A stretch of DNA of 64,000 nt from Pseudomonas yangonensis (GTDB taxonomy: Bacteria; Pseudomonadota; Gammaproteobacteria; Pseudomonadales; Pseudomonadaceae): positions 434,001 through 498,000 of the forward strand of contig NZ_BLJU01000005.1 of assembly GCF_009932725.1 (NCBI RefSeq). The letters are read 5' to 3'. Each line of letters begins with the position of its first letter. The first letter of the stretch is position 1. The position numbers and the translations under genes were made by a program. The notes beneath the pieces were generated by a model. The model did not search any database, was not told the origin of the DNA, and worked only from the letters and a program-made list of their open reading frames with translations. Shown piece by piece: positions 9,094 to 18,221 of this stretch.

Positions 9094-11103
9094 TTAGAAG
9101 GAGTACTTGACGTTCAAACCGATGTTGTCGCGATCGCGCGCCCCGTTGTTCTGGCCTGCGCCGTAGAACTCGGTGTACTGGATCTCGGCTTCCAGGCTGT
9201 TCAGGTAGCTGGCGCGCATACCGACGGTGTACGCCTTGCGACCTTCGATGAAGTTGCCGGTCTGGTGCGAGTTGCCTTCGAAGTCATGCTTGAACACGGC
9301 GAACGGCGACAGGTTCACACCGGCATAGACGTCATTCCAGGTACCGGAGAGCACCAGGGTGTAGCCGTAGGCATTCTTGTTGATCTGGTCGGCGCGATTG
9401 TCACGACCGTCATTACCGACATAAGAGGTGTTTCCGCGGCCGGAGTAGTAGCGATTGGTACCGTCCCAGGCGATGTATTGCAGGCTGCTGCCACGGATAT
9501 GCTCGGAGGCCAGCTCGGCCACGCCGAACAGCGAGTCGAAACCAAATGACGGGCCGAAGTTATAGATGGTGCCCAGAGAGGTGTTGAAGGCCTCGACACG
9601 CTCGCTATTGTGGATCTGCCCGTTGATATCGACCATCTTGCCGCCGATGTTGACTTCACGGCCATCGGCCAGCGGTGCAGCCTGGCCGAGCAGATCACCC
9701 AGCAAATCATTGGTGGTTGCGATGCCGATAGGCAGGTTCGGACGGTAGGAAATCTCGCCGAAGACGGACGCAAGGCCGACCGTGGTGTTGAAGCTCATGC
9801 CGTACATACGAATGTCTTCAGCATACTCGCGACGGGCATTGACCTGGTTGGCGACGTCCACTGCGGCAGCGCCATTGACCAGCCCCAGTACAGTCCTCGC
9901 ATTGTCGTTGGTAGCTGCCTGCCGTACCAGATCGTCATAGCTGCTGGCCGTCACACCCAGCAAACTGCCGAGGCTAGCCAACTGGTCGATATTCAACCCT
10001 GCATAGGTGGAATTCAGATCAGCGTAAATAGTCGGTTCTTTGGCGTGATAGTTGACGAAGTAGAAACCGAACTCCGTCGAATTCAGCTCTTCGGCGATGT
10101 AACGGAATGCCACACCGAACTGGCCATCATTCTTGGCGTTGATATCGGACCCGACGTTGGCGACCTTGATGGTGCCGTTGCTATCGAAATACTGAGTGCC
10201 CTGAAGACCACCAAAGTTCGCTGGAAGCCCCAGGAAACCACCATTAACCGCGCCGTTGTAAACCGTTTGGAAAAGCGGGTTCGCCATAGCGGTCTGAGTG
10301 GTATAGGCAGTATTACCGCCATCGGCGAACAGGTCGGTCTCGGAGAAGTAGGTACCGACCGGGTCAATAGCGGTTTCTTTCCAGTTCCACTGATAGAAAG
10401 CTTCCATCGACAGATTGTCGGTCAGGCCGAGGTTGAAGCTCAGCGCTTCGACAGGCACCAGCACTTCCTTCACTTCCGAGCCTGGCAGGCGGAACTTGGC
10501 GGCATCGACCGGGTTGGTGGTATTCACGCCACCGCGATAGAACAGACCTTCACCCCAGTTGAACACCTGCTTGCCCAGACGACCGGACACCGGCATATCG
10601 CCAACGTCCCAGTTGCCATAGACATAGGCGTCGAGAATCTGCGCATCGCGACCTGCCTTATGGCGGGTCTCACGAGTGAAGGAGTTGTTTCGCGGATAGG
10701 TCTGGCTGGGCTGAATCCCCGACATCGTATCGTTGTAATCATTGCGCTTGTCCATGATCTGGGTGTCATAGAAAGCGGTACCACGAACGAACACACCGTA
10801 GTTTTGGTAAGAAGCTTCGAGGTCACTGGTGATCTTGAACACTTCGGAAACCAGGCCGGTATCGAAGTTACGGTTACCGTCGTTAGTGTTGATGTCGTTG
10901 TTGCTCTTGTCCTGCCCCTGGACACGCCACAACTGGCCGTAGGAAATAGTGGTATCGATGGAACCGGTGATTTCGTTGTCGGCGAAGCTGAACTCCACCG
11001 CCTGAGCCTGAGCGGCCACCAGCAACGGCAGAACGCCAGCGAACGCAAAGCCGGCCTTGGCTGGGGCAAAACGTAAAACAGGCTTGCGGGACTTAATTTC
11101 CAT
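9094..11103 (-). CDS. DUF1302 family outer-membrane protein
   Basis: A 669-residue protein with an N-terminal signal peptide (ends AQAQA, about residue 35) and alternating amphipathic strands ending in the aromatic residue of KYSF, the outer-membrane beta-barrel signature. The pattern throughout is that of DUF1302, which usually pairs with DUF1329. GGAGTG stands 8 bases before the ATG. It is the first gene of the four-gene minus-strand cluster and lies about 130 bases downstream of a predicted sigma-54 start. Family members have been reported near lipid, steroid or polymer utilisation genes; the substrate here cannot be read from the sequence. Confidence 0.88.
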   Translation of the reverse strand: MEIKSRKPVLRFAPAKAGFAFAGVLPLLVAAQAQAVEFSFADNEITGSIDTTISYGQLWRVQGQDKSNNDINTNDGNRNFDTGLVSEVFKITSDLEASYQNYGVFVRGTAFYDTQIMDKRNDYNDTMSGIQPSQTYPRNNSFTRETRHKAGRDAQILDAYVYGNWDVGDMPVSGRLGKQVFNWGEGLFYRGGVNTTNPVDAAKFRLPGSEVKEVLVPVEALSFNLGLTDNLSMEAFYQWNWKETAIDPVGTYFSETDLFADGGNTAYTTQTAMANPLFQTVYNGAVNGGFLGLPANFGGLQGTQYFDSNGTIKVANVGSDINAKNDGQFGVAFRYIAEELNSTEFGFYFVNYHAKEPTIYADLNSTYAGLNIDQLASLGSLLGVTASSYDDLVRQAATNDNARTVLGLVNGAAAVDVANQVNARREYAEDIRMYGMSFNTTVGLASVFGEISYRPNLPIGIATTNDLLGDLLGQAAPLADGREVNIGGKMVDINGQIHNSERVEAFNTSLGTIYNFGPSFGFDSLFGVAELASEHIRGSSLQYIAWDGTNRYYSGRGNTSYVGNDGRDNRADQINKNAYGYTLVLSGTWNDVYAGVNLSPFAVFKHDFEGNSHQTGNFIEGRKAYTVGMRASYLNSLEAEIQYTEFYGAGQNNGARDRDNIGLNVKYSF

Positions 11104-11245
11104 CGAGACTCACTCCGTGGACAGATCATTCTTTTGGGCGATCCGGTAACCGGCCGCGATTTACCGTACTGACGACGGCTTTTATTTGCAGAGGTGCACT
11201 CCAAGACCGAGCGCTACAACGCGCGGTCAAAACGTCGCTTGCCAT

Positions 11246-11261
11246 TGCAACCATGGTGCCA
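11246..11261 (-). promoter_or_regulatory. Sigma-54 (RpoN) promoter, -24/-12, before DUF1302
   Basis: On the minus strand the bases read TGGCACCATGGTTGCA. This matches the RpoN consensus TGGCACG-N4-TTGCW at all positions but one, with exactly 10 bases between the invariant GG and GC. Transcription would start near 11234 and read into the DUF1302 cluster. Confidence 0.75.
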
Positions 11262-11283
11262 ATTCAAACAGGTGTATCAGCTC

Positions 11284-11314
11284 AAACCGGCTTGGAAGAG
11301 CTGTTGGCCGGTTT
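11284..11314. promoter_or_regulatory. Inverted repeat upstream of the sigma-54 promoter
   Basis: Perfect 8-base arms AAACCGGC and GCCGGTTT separated by 15 bases, centred about 65 bases upstream of the predicted start. It could be a site for a sigma-54 activator; alternatively it is a plus-strand hairpin followed by CTTTTC. No activator gene is adjacent. Confidence 0.35.
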
Positions 11315-11501
11315 CTTTTCGTGACTGATCAGCCACTGACCAACGCGTCAGAAAAACTGGCGCATCTTGTCCTACGATCCGACGCTTTATGTCGCTCTTG
11401 AGGCAGTGCTCAGCCGCAAAGATCAGCTCGCTGTCAAGGAGCGAAACCAGAACTTAGCAGTGCAATGCATAACGGGTCACATGCATATTTCATTGGGTAA
11501 C

Positions 11502-11536
11502 AAAAAAGTGTTACCAGCCAAAGGCCGGTAACACTT
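11502..11536 (-). terminator. Rho-independent terminator of pepN
   Basis: Perfect 10-base stem AAGTGTTACC / GGTAACACTT with an inner GCC/GGC pairing, followed on the minus strand by a T-run, 20 bases beyond the pepN stop. Confidence 0.88.
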
Positions 11537-11555
11537 CTTGTCGAGCGCAGCAGTC

Positions 11556-14213
11556 TTAGGCGAGGCTCTTACTCACAACTTCATAGACGTCACTGGACAG
11601 CTCGCCGGAGGCGAGAATGCGCTCCAGTTCGGTCTTCATGAGCGCCTGGCGGGCAGGGCCGTACTTGCGCCAACGGGTCAGCGGCGCCAGCAGGCGCGAG
11701 GCGATCTGCGGGTTGAGGGCATTGAGGGTGATCACCTGATCGGCGAGGAAGCGGTAGCCCGCCCCGTCCGCGCGGTGAAAGTTGATCAGGTTCTGGTTGG
11801 CGAAGGCGCCGATCAATGCACGCACCTTGTTCGGGTTCTTCAGGGTGAAGGCTTCATGCTGCATCAGCGCATGCACGCGCTCCAGCCCGCCCGGCAGCGG
11901 GCAGCCGGCCTGCACGCTGAACCACTGATCCATGACCAGCGGATTGTCCTTGAAGAAGTCGGCGAACATGGCCAGGGCCTTGCCCTGTTCGTCCTGGAAC
12001 GGCGAGTTGACCAGCACGGCCAGCGCGGCCAGGCGCTCGGTCATGTTGTCAGCGTTCTCGAACTGGTCGACGCAAGCCGCCAGCACTTCAGCTTTCTCGC
12101 TGAGCATCAGGTAGGACAACGCGATGTTCTGCAGGCTGCGGCGGGCGAAGTGCGCCGCCTCGGCCACATAAGGCGTGGCCTTGGAGACTTCGCGGTTGGC
12201 CTGGTAGCGCGCCCACAGCGGGGCGAACAGTGCGCTGGCCAGCTCCTTGCGGGCGAACTCGCGCGCGGCGTGAATGGCTTCGACATCCGCCACCTCGCTG
12301 ATCTCGGTCAGATACGCCTCGCCCGGCAACGAGAGCATCTCGGCGACCATGGCCTGATCCAGCGACTCGTCTTCCAGCAGGGTAAGCAGCGCGGTGACCA
12401 GGCGCTGATCCAGTACCAGCGCCTCACCACGCTGGTGCTGGCCGATCAGCTCCTGCAGCACCTGTACCGAGAGTTGCTGGCCGGCTTCCCAACGATTGAA
12501 GCCGTCGCTGTCGTGCTGCATGAGGAACATCAGCTGATCGCGGTTATAGGGGAAGTGCAGCTTGACCGGCGCACTGAAGCCGCGCAGCAGCGACGGCAGC
12601 GGCTTCTCGGCGATGCCTGCGAAGGTGAAGGTCTGCTCGGCTTCGGTGACCGACAATACCCGACTGGTGCCCTGCACCGCGCTTTCGCCCTGCAGGCGCA
12701 GCGGCAGCTCATTGCCTTGGGCATCGAGCAGGCCGAGCGCAACCGGAATCACGAACGGCAGCTTCTCGCTCTGCCCCGGCGTCGCCGGGCAGCTCTGACG
12801 GAAGGTCAGGCTGTAGCTCTGCGCGGCGGCGTCATAAGCCTCGCTGACTTCCAGGCGCGGCGTGCCGGCCTGGGTGTACCAGCGCTTGAACTGGGTCAGA
12901 TCGATGCCACTGGCATCCTCCATGGCCTTGACGAAATCGTCGCAGGTCACGGCCTGGCCGTCGTGGCGCTCGAAGTACAGGTCCGAGCCCTTGCGGAACA
13001 GTTCCGGCCCGAGCAGAGTGTGAATCATGCGCAGCACTTCGGCACCCTTCTCGTAGATGGTCAGGGTGTAGAAGTTGGAGATTTCCATGTACGCGTCCGG
13101 ACGCACCGGGTGGGCCATGGGGCCGGCGTCCTCGGCGAACTGGTGGGTACGCAGGTAGGCCACGTCCTCGATGCGCTTGACCGTGCGCGAGTGAGTGTCG
13201 GCGGAGAACTCGCTGTCGCGGAACACGGTGAAGCCTTCCTTGAGCGACAGCTGGAACCAGTCGCGACAGGTCACACGGTTGCCCGACCAATTGTGGAAGT
13301 ACTCGTGCGCCACCACCGCCTCGACGCGCTGGTGGGCGGCATCGGTGGCGGTCTCGGCCTTGGCCAGCACGCAGCTGGAGTTGAAGATGTTGAGGCCCTT
13401 GTTCTCCATGGCGCCCATGTTGAAGTCGTTGACCGCGACGATCATGAAGATGTCCAGATCGTACTCGCGGCCATAGACCTCCTCGTCCCACTTCATCGAG
13501 CGCTTGAGACTGTCCATGGCGTGCTGGACCTTGTCGATGTTCTCCGGCTCGACATAGATGCGCAGCGCCACCTCACGCTGGCTCATGGTGGTGAAGCTGT
13601 CCTCCACGCACCAGAGGTCACCTGCGACCAGGGCGAACAGGTAGGCCGGCTTCTTGAACGGATCCTCCCAGGTGGCCCAGTGCCGACCGCCCTCTTCCGA
13701 GCCGCTGGCAATCGGGTTGCCGTTGGACAGCAGCACCGGGTAGGCATGCTGCTCGGCGCTGACCGTGGTGGTGAATTTGCTCATCACATCCGGGCGGTCG
13801 AGGTAGAAGGTGATCTTGCGAAAGCCCTCGGCCTCGCACTGGGTACAGAACATCTTGCCGGACTTGTACAGACCTTCCAGCGCGGTGTTGCTTTCGGGGT
13901 GGATGCGCACGCTGCTGTCGACCACGAAGCGTTCCTGAGTCGGCTGCAGGGTCAGGTGGCTGTCGGTCAGGGTGTAATCGGCAGCGCTCAGCTCATGGTC
14001 GTCGAGCTTGAGCTCCAGCAGCTCCAGTTGCTGGCCGTCCAGCACCAGCTTGGGCAGGCCGGCACCAGCTTCGGGGTTGCGCCGCATGACCAGCTGCGCA
14101 TGCACCAGGCTGTGATCCTCGAACAGCTCGAAGGTCAGGTGGGTTTCGTCGATCAGGTAATCGGGAACCTGATAGTCCTTCAGATAGATGGTCTTGGATT
14201 GTTCGGTGCGCAT
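11556..14213 (-). CDS. pepN: Aminopeptidase N (M1 family)
   Basis: An 885-residue zinc aminopeptidase that removes N-terminal residues from peptides in the cytoplasm. The substrate-binding motif GAMEN lies near residue 265 and the zinc motif HEYFHNW with the downstream Glu region (KEGFTVFRD) near 300-325. Length matches bacterial PepN (about 870-890). The C-terminal helical domain is complete. GAGAGG precedes the ATG. It is the last gene of a minus-strand series nadK to pepN and ends at a clear terminator. Confidence 0.97.
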   Translation of the reverse strand: MRTEQSKTIYLKDYQVPDYLIDETHLTFELFEDHSLVHAQLVMRRNPEAGAGLPKLVLDGQQLELLELKLDDHELSAADYTLTDSHLTLQPTQERFVVDSSVRIHPESNTALEGLYKSGKMFCTQCEAEGFRKITFYLDRPDVMSKFTTTVSAEQHAYPVLLSNGNPIASGSEEGGRHWATWEDPFKKPAYLFALVAGDLWCVEDSFTTMSQREVALRIYVEPENIDKVQHAMDSLKRSMKWDEEVYGREYDLDIFMIVAVNDFNMGAMENKGLNIFNSSCVLAKAETATDAAHQRVEAVVAHEYFHNWSGNRVTCRDWFQLSLKEGFTVFRDSEFSADTHSRTVKRIEDVAYLRTHQFAEDAGPMAHPVRPDAYMEISNFYTLTIYEKGAEVLRMIHTLLGPELFRKGSDLYFERHDGQAVTCDDFVKAMEDASGIDLTQFKRWYTQAGTPRLEVSEAYDAAAQSYSLTFRQSCPATPGQSEKLPFVIPVALGLLDAQGNELPLRLQGESAVQGTSRVLSVTEAEQTFTFAGIAEKPLPSLLRGFSAPVKLHFPYNRDQLMFLMQHDSDGFNRWEAGQQLSVQVLQELIGQHQRGEALVLDQRLVTALLTLLEDESLDQAMVAEMLSLPGEAYLTEISEVADVEAIHAAREFARKELASALFAPLWARYQANREVSKATPYVAEAAHFARRSLQNIALSYLMLSEKAEVLAACVDQFENADNMTERLAALAVLVNSPFQDEQGKALAMFADFFKDNPLVMDQWFSVQAGCPLPGGLERVHALMQHEAFTLKNPNKVRALIGAFANQNLINFHRADGAGYRFLADQVITLNALNPQIASRLLAPLTRWRKYGPARQALMKTELERILASGELSSDVYEVVSKSLA

Positions 14214-14264
14214 GGCTCTTGGCCTCTCGTCTGCGGCGCGCCGGGCGCCGGTGGCAATCGGGTG

Positions 14265-15101
14265 TCAGGCGGCGATCTCGTGGACGGCCAGCTGATAGGC
14301 GGTGTACTTGCGGATATTGATCACGCCGGTGTCGAACATCAGGTACTGGCCCTTGATACCGAGCAGGGTACCCTCGGCCAGGGGCTGCTTGTCCAGGTTG
14401 AAGCTGGTGATCTTGGCCGGATAGGCCTCGATGGGGTAACGGATTTCCAGCACCTCGGCTGCGCTCAGCGGCTGGACGGCCTGCAGGCCGAAACGTTGCT
14501 GCAGTTCGGTGATGCCCGCTGCGCAGGCGGCGAACAGTTGTTCGCGAATCGCGATCAGGTCGACCGGCGCGGCGTCGCCCTTTAGCAGCGCGCGCCAGTT
14601 GGTCTTGTCCGCCACCTGACTACGCAACAGGTCTTCGACGAAACCGGACTGCTGCCGGGTGGCCACGCGCAGGATCGGCAAGGCCTGAGTCGCACCCTGG
14701 TCGATCCAGCGCGTCGGCACCTGGCTGGCGCGAGTGATGCCCACCTTCACGCCGCTGGAGTTGGCCAGGTAAACGACATGGTCGGTCATGCAGAACTGCT
14801 CGCCCCAGCTCGGTTCGCGGCAGGTGCCGGCGTCGTAGTGACATTTCTCCGGGCTCATTATGCAGATGTCGCACTGCGCCAGCTTCTGCATGCAGGGGTA
14901 GCAGTAGCCCTGGCTGAAGCTGGTCTTGGTTCTGCGCCCGCAATGGCTGCAATGGATGGCGCCGAGATACTCCAGGCGCAGGTGCTTGCCCACCAGCGGA
15001 TTGACCGGCACCTCTTCCTCGCCGAGGCGGAAGGCGTATTGCACCGGCGCATCCAGGTGCACCTTCATCTTGCTCAGCGCGCCACGTCCCAACTCGGTCA
15101 T
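14265..15101 (-). CDS. DUF2797 protein, cysteine-rich
   Basis: A 278-residue protein. The start is set by the TGATG overlap with the upstream YeaC gene. It has a probable zinc site built from CSHCG, CYPCM, CDIC and the following Cys residues (roughly residues 50-95), followed by a region (VYLANSSGVKVGITR) that recalls GIY-YIG-type folds. The family is conserved in Pseudomonas and actinobacteria; no activity is established. Its constant place between yeaC and pepN is a Pseudomonas feature. Function unknown. Confidence 0.85.
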   Translation of the reverse strand: MTELGRGALSKMKVHLDAPVQYAFRLGEEEVPVNPLVGKHLRLEYLGAIHCSHCGRRTKTSFSQGYCYPCMQKLAQCDICIMSPEKCHYDAGTCREPSWGEQFCMTDHVVYLANSSGVKVGITRASQVPTRWIDQGATQALPILRVATRQQSGFVEDLLRSQVADKTNWRALLKGDAAPVDLIAIREQLFAACAAGITELQQRFGLQAVQPLSAAEVLEIRYPIEAYPAKITSFNLDKQPLAEGTLLGIKGQYLMFDTGVINIRKYTAYQLAVHEIAA

Positions 15102-15364
15102 CAGTGCAGGGTATCCGTGGACTTGAACAGCAGGTTCGGCACCGGCTCGGACTTGGATTGGCACTCCTGCGGGCCCATGTAGCCGGTTCGCTGATCTTCC
15201 GGCAGGTTCTGCATTTCCCAGGCAATCATCGCCTGCAGGCTCAACTCTTTCTGCTCCTGGGTCAGCTTGCGGCCATCGGGCCATTTGCCGATTTCCACGG
15301 CCAGCTTGAGGCTCTCGTAGATTTCCGGGGTGATGTTGTCGATGGCTTCGAGAAAGGACGACAT
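15101..15364 (-). CDS. YeaC family protein (DUF1315)
   Basis: An 87-residue soluble protein with the YeaC pattern (YESLKLAVEIGKWPDGRKLT, MGPQECQSK). GGAGAA lies shortly before the ATG, and its stop overlaps the start of the DUF2797 gene, so both are co-translated. No function is known for the family. Confidence 0.85.
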   Translation of the reverse strand: MSSFLEAIDNITPEIYESLKLAVEIGKWPDGRKLTQEQKELSLQAMIAWEMQNLPEDQRTGYMGPQECQSKSEPVPNLLFKSTDTLH

Positions 15365-15382
15365 AGAGTTCTCCAGTTAAAC

Positions 15383-15404
15383 CGTAGGGCGGGCTCAACC
15401 CGCC
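15383..15404. repeat. Short dispersed palindrome (GTAGGGCGGGCTCAACCCGCC)
   Basis: GGCGGG/CCCGCC arms around CTCAA, located between glpG and yeaC. It is of the short intergenic repeat type found widely in Pseudomonas; it may attenuate readthrough in the operon. No second copy of this exact sequence is seen in the window. Confidence 0.5.
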
Positions 15405-15411
15405 AGATAAA

Positions 15412-16266
15412 TCAGCGTCGCGCCAGCATACCGCCAAGCAGACCGGTCAGGCAGCCGGTGAGAAGACCGCCGACATGCGCGGCATTGGCGATGGCGCCGA
15501 ATTGCAGCAGCTCGAAGATGCCGGTCATACAGATCGCCAACCAGGCCAGCATCATCACCAGCACGCCGGGCGGCAGGCGATACGCCGGGTTCGGCGCCAG
15601 GCGCTGGTAGATCCAGCAATGCCCGAGCAGGCCGTAGAGCACGCCGGACAGGCCACCGAACAGCGAAGGCCCGGCCCACCAGTATTGGGCGAAATTCGAG
15701 GCGAGGCCGAACAAAAGGGTCAGGCCGAGCAATCCAATCGCGCCCTGGCGAAATTCGATGCGCCGGCCCAGCTCCCAGTACCACAGGCTGTTCATCGCCA
15801 GATGCAGCCAGCCGAAGTGGATCAGCATCGGCGTGATCAGGCGCCACCACTGGCCGCTATCGAGCGTGGCATCCAGATAGGTCAGGTAGATGTGCTCGCC
15901 GTCGATACGAAAGTCGACGAAGCTCAGCCAGCGAATAGCGGAAAAATTCTCGCCCGCCAGCGTCACGGCGAACACGATGAAGGTACTCAGCAGCACCAGA
16001 GCCGTTATCGGGCTGCGCCGCAGTTGGGCAAGAAAGCCGTCGCGCACGGGTGCCGGGTTGGGCGGCAGCTCCGCGCCCGCGTCGCCCTGTGGGTGGCGTG
16101 CGTAAAGCTCACGCACCTGCTCAGCAAGCTCCTCACCCGGCACCCAGAGCACCTGCTGTCCGCCCTCTTCCGCCACCCGGTGCGGCACACGCAGGCGCTG
16201 CAGCAAGGTGACGAACCCGCTCAGGTCAGTCTCCAGCGGCAGGCGCAGTACTTCCACTGGTGTCAT
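15412..16266 (-). CDS. glpG: Rhomboid family intramembrane serine protease
   Basis: A 284-residue GlpG-type rhomboid. After a cytoplasmic N-terminal domain (about 1-75) come six transmembrane helices. Catalytic residues are visible: H155 and N159 (WLHLAMNS), nucleophile S207 in GGLSGVLYG, and H264 in AAHVGG. It cleaves membrane proteins within or close to the bilayer. The ATG overlaps the stop of the phosphoesterase gene (ATGA). Gene order nadK-phosphoesterase-rhomboid-yeaC is as in P. aeruginosa (from memory). Confidence 0.92.
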   Translation of the reverse strand: MTPVEVLRLPLETDLSGFVTLLQRLRVPHRVAEEGGQQVLWVPGEELAEQVRELYARHPQGDAGAELPPNPAPVRDGFLAQLRRSPITALVLLSTFIVFAVTLAGENFSAIRWLSFVDFRIDGEHIYLTYLDATLDSGQWWRLITPMLIHFGWLHLAMNSLWYWELGRRIEFRQGAIGLLGLTLLFGLASNFAQYWWAGPSLFGGLSGVLYGLLGHCWIYQRLAPNPAYRLPPGVLVMMLAWLAICMTGIFELLQFGAIANAAHVGGLLTGCLTGLLGGMLARR

Positions 16267-17237
16267 CGCGGCGCCTCCTGTGGGTCGACATCGACCCAGA
16301 CGAACTTGCCCGCGTCCAGACGCGTCTCCTGATCCAGACGGTAAGCCACCAGACGGCCGCCGACCACCGCGCTGTAGTCCAGGCAGGCCAGGTTCGCTCG
16401 AATCGGCGCCGGCTTGCCACGTCGCCAATAGTGGCCGACGAACAGCAGCGGCTCGTGCGCGCCATATCTGAGCAGCTCGTCCTTCTGTAGCTCGGTCAGG
16501 GGCGTCTGCGCCGCCAGCTCCGGCAGGGCATCGGGTTGGAAGACGATATCGCCGTAGGTCTGCGGATTCTCTTCCCAGAACTTGGTACGGAAGTAGGAAC
16601 GGGTGAAGCCGTCACCACCGGTCAGGGTCAGGCCATGCGGCAGGCGCATGTCGGTGCCGCGCAGCAGGCGATCGAGCGCCATGTTGGCGAAACTGCCAGG
16701 CACGGCCGAGGCCTGCAGGAAATGCTCGTCGATGCAGCCGTCGGGGAACTGCGCCCTGAGCGGCGCGATCAGCTCGGCATCCCAGCAGGCATGCACGACG
16801 CGGAAACGCCCGGCGTCGAGAAACAGCGGCATCTCGTAGAACCAGCGCAGGAAGTCGCGCCACTCCTGCGGATGGTCCTCGAACTGCATCAATGTCTCGC
16901 GCATCAGGCGCTGATGGCGCGGGCTGTGTTCGCGCACGTACTGGCGGCCGCTGCCCGGTGGCGCCGGCGTGCTCCAGCCCAGTGCGTTGAACTCGTGGTT
17001 GCCCATGATGCAAAGGGCCTGGCCGGCGCGCACCATGTCGTGCACCAGGTGCAGGGCTTCGCGAATGCCGGGGCCGCGGTCGACCAGGTCACCGAGAAAG
17101 ATCGCCATGCGCGTCGGATGGCGCCACACGCCGCTGTGCCGGCTGTAACCCAGGCGTTCGAGCAGGCGTTCGAGGGTGCGCGCACAACCGTGGATATCAC
17201 CGATCAGGTCATAGCCACGATGGGGGTCGAGGGACAT
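16263..17237 (-). CDS. Metallophosphoesterase (calcineurin-like)
   Basis: A 324-residue protein with all motifs of a two-metal phosphoesterase: GDIHGC (about residue 13), GDLVDRGP (about 49), GNHE (about 80) and the later histidines. The family includes ApaH/PrpE-type diadenosine polyphosphate hydrolases and protein phosphatases; the substrate here cannot be decided. Its ATG directly abuts the nadK stop codon with no spacer and its own stop overlaps the glpG start. Confidence 0.88.
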   Translation of the reverse strand: MSLDPHRGYDLIGDIHGCARTLERLLERLGYSRHSGVWRHPTRMAIFLGDLVDRGPGIREALHLVHDMVRAGQALCIMGNHEFNALGWSTPAPPGSGRQYVREHSPRHQRLMRETLMQFEDHPQEWRDFLRWFYEMPLFLDAGRFRVVHACWDAELIAPLRAQFPDGCIDEHFLQASAVPGSFANMALDRLLRGTDMRLPHGLTLTGGDGFTRSYFRTKFWEENPQTYGDIVFQPDALPELAAQTPLTELQKDELLRYGAHEPLLFVGHYWRRGKPAPIRANLACLDYSAVVGGRLVAYRLDQETRLDAGKFVWVDVDPQEAPR

Positions 17238-18125
17238 TCAGTCCTGCCCTCCCAGGCGGCTGCCCCAACCGAGTTTGGTTCTGCAGACCTCGTAATAGTT
17301 GTGATCCAGCGGATGGATCAGGCGCAGCTTCTGCGCCTTCTTGGCCACGTGCAGGGTGTCGCCCGGCGCACAGGTGAAGTGGTTCTGGCCGTCGCAGGAC
17401 ACCTGTGGGTAGATGGTCATGTCCGGCGACACCACCACCTTCAGTTCGCTGTTGCCGTCGACCACGATGGGCCGGCTGGACAGGGTGTGCGGGTACATCG
17501 GCACCACCACGATGGCATCGAGCTTGGGATGCATGATCGGCCCGCCGGCAGACAGCGCGTAGGCGGTCGAGCCGGTAGGCGTGGCGACGATCAGACCGTC
17601 GGCCTTCTGGCTGCAGACGAACTGGCCATCGATATACAGCTCGAACTCGATCATCCGCGTCGACTTGCCGGGGTGCAGCACCACGTCGTTGAGCGCATCG
17701 CCCTGGCCGATGGCCTCGCCCTGACGGCGCACCTCGGCCTCGAGCAGGAAGCGGTTCTCGGTCAGGTACTGACCTTCCAGCACCTGTGCCACCTTCAGTT
17801 CCAGCTCATCGGGGCGGATGTCGGTGAGAAAGCCCAGGCTGCCGCGGTTGATCCCCAGCACCGGAACCTTGTGCCGCGCCAATGCGCGCGCGGCACCGAG
17901 CATGCTGCCATCGCCGCCGACGACGATCACCAGGTCGCAAACCTCGCCGAGCATCTTGCGCGAAGATGTCTGCAGGCCATGGCCAGGCAGTACATCGGCG
18001 ATGGTGTCCTCGAGAATCACATGCAGGTGACGGTCGATCAGAAAGCGCTTGAGGCGACGCACGGTTTCCAGAACCCGCGTGCTCCCCAGGCGCCCGATGA
18101 TGCCGACATTGCGAAATTGCTCCAT
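17238..18125 (-). CDS. nadK: NAD kinase
   Basis: A 295-residue enzyme that phosphorylates NAD to NADP. The GGDGS ATP/NAD motif is at residues 70-74, followed by INRGSLGFLT and the NE/D region GDALNDVVLH; the segment PTGSTAYALSAGGP is the second conserved block. Length and sequence closely fit Pseudomonas NadK. The start MEQFRNVGIIG is the family start; further upstream in-frame codons would add about 125 unrelated residues and overlap the divergent gene. First gene of the minus-strand series ending with pepN. Confidence 0.97.
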   Translation of the reverse strand: MEQFRNVGIIGRLGSTRVLETVRRLKRFLIDRHLHVILEDTIADVLPGHGLQTSSRKMLGEVCDLVIVVGGDGSMLGAARALARHKVPVLGINRGSLGFLTDIRPDELELKVAQVLEGQYLTENRFLLEAEVRRQGEAIGQGDALNDVVLHPGKSTRMIEFELYIDGQFVCSQKADGLIVATPTGSTAYALSAGGPIMHPKLDAIVVVPMYPHTLSSRPIVVDGNSELKVVVSPDMTIYPQVSCDGQNHFTCAPGDTLHVAKKAQKLRLIHPLDHNYYEVCRTKLGWGSRLGGQD

Positions 18126-18221
18126 GGGACCCCGCCAGACAGATAAGAAACGATGGGTGATTATCGGCCAAAGGCCTGGGCCGCAGCAAACCAGCACTGT
18201 TACTGCGCTATGCTCGGCTTC

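Larger units (their letters stand above)
11104..11555. other. Regulatory region before DUF1302 and end of pepN
   Basis: About 450 bases without a convincing gene. It contains the sigma-54-like promoter, an inverted repeat upstream of it and the pepN terminator, each listed separately. A 71-codon open frame on the plus strand lacks a ribosome binding site and has no coding character. Confidence 0.7.

Noticed and set aside
11186..11401. A possible 71-residue protein in the DUF1302 upstream region
   Set aside because: No ribosome binding site and it would run through the sigma-54 promoter and inverted repeat.
11538..14585. A 1015-codon open frame antisense to pepN
   Set aside because: It is a mirror of the GC-rich codon pattern of pepN, has no family features and no ribosome site; pepN with all catalytic motifs occupies the other strand.
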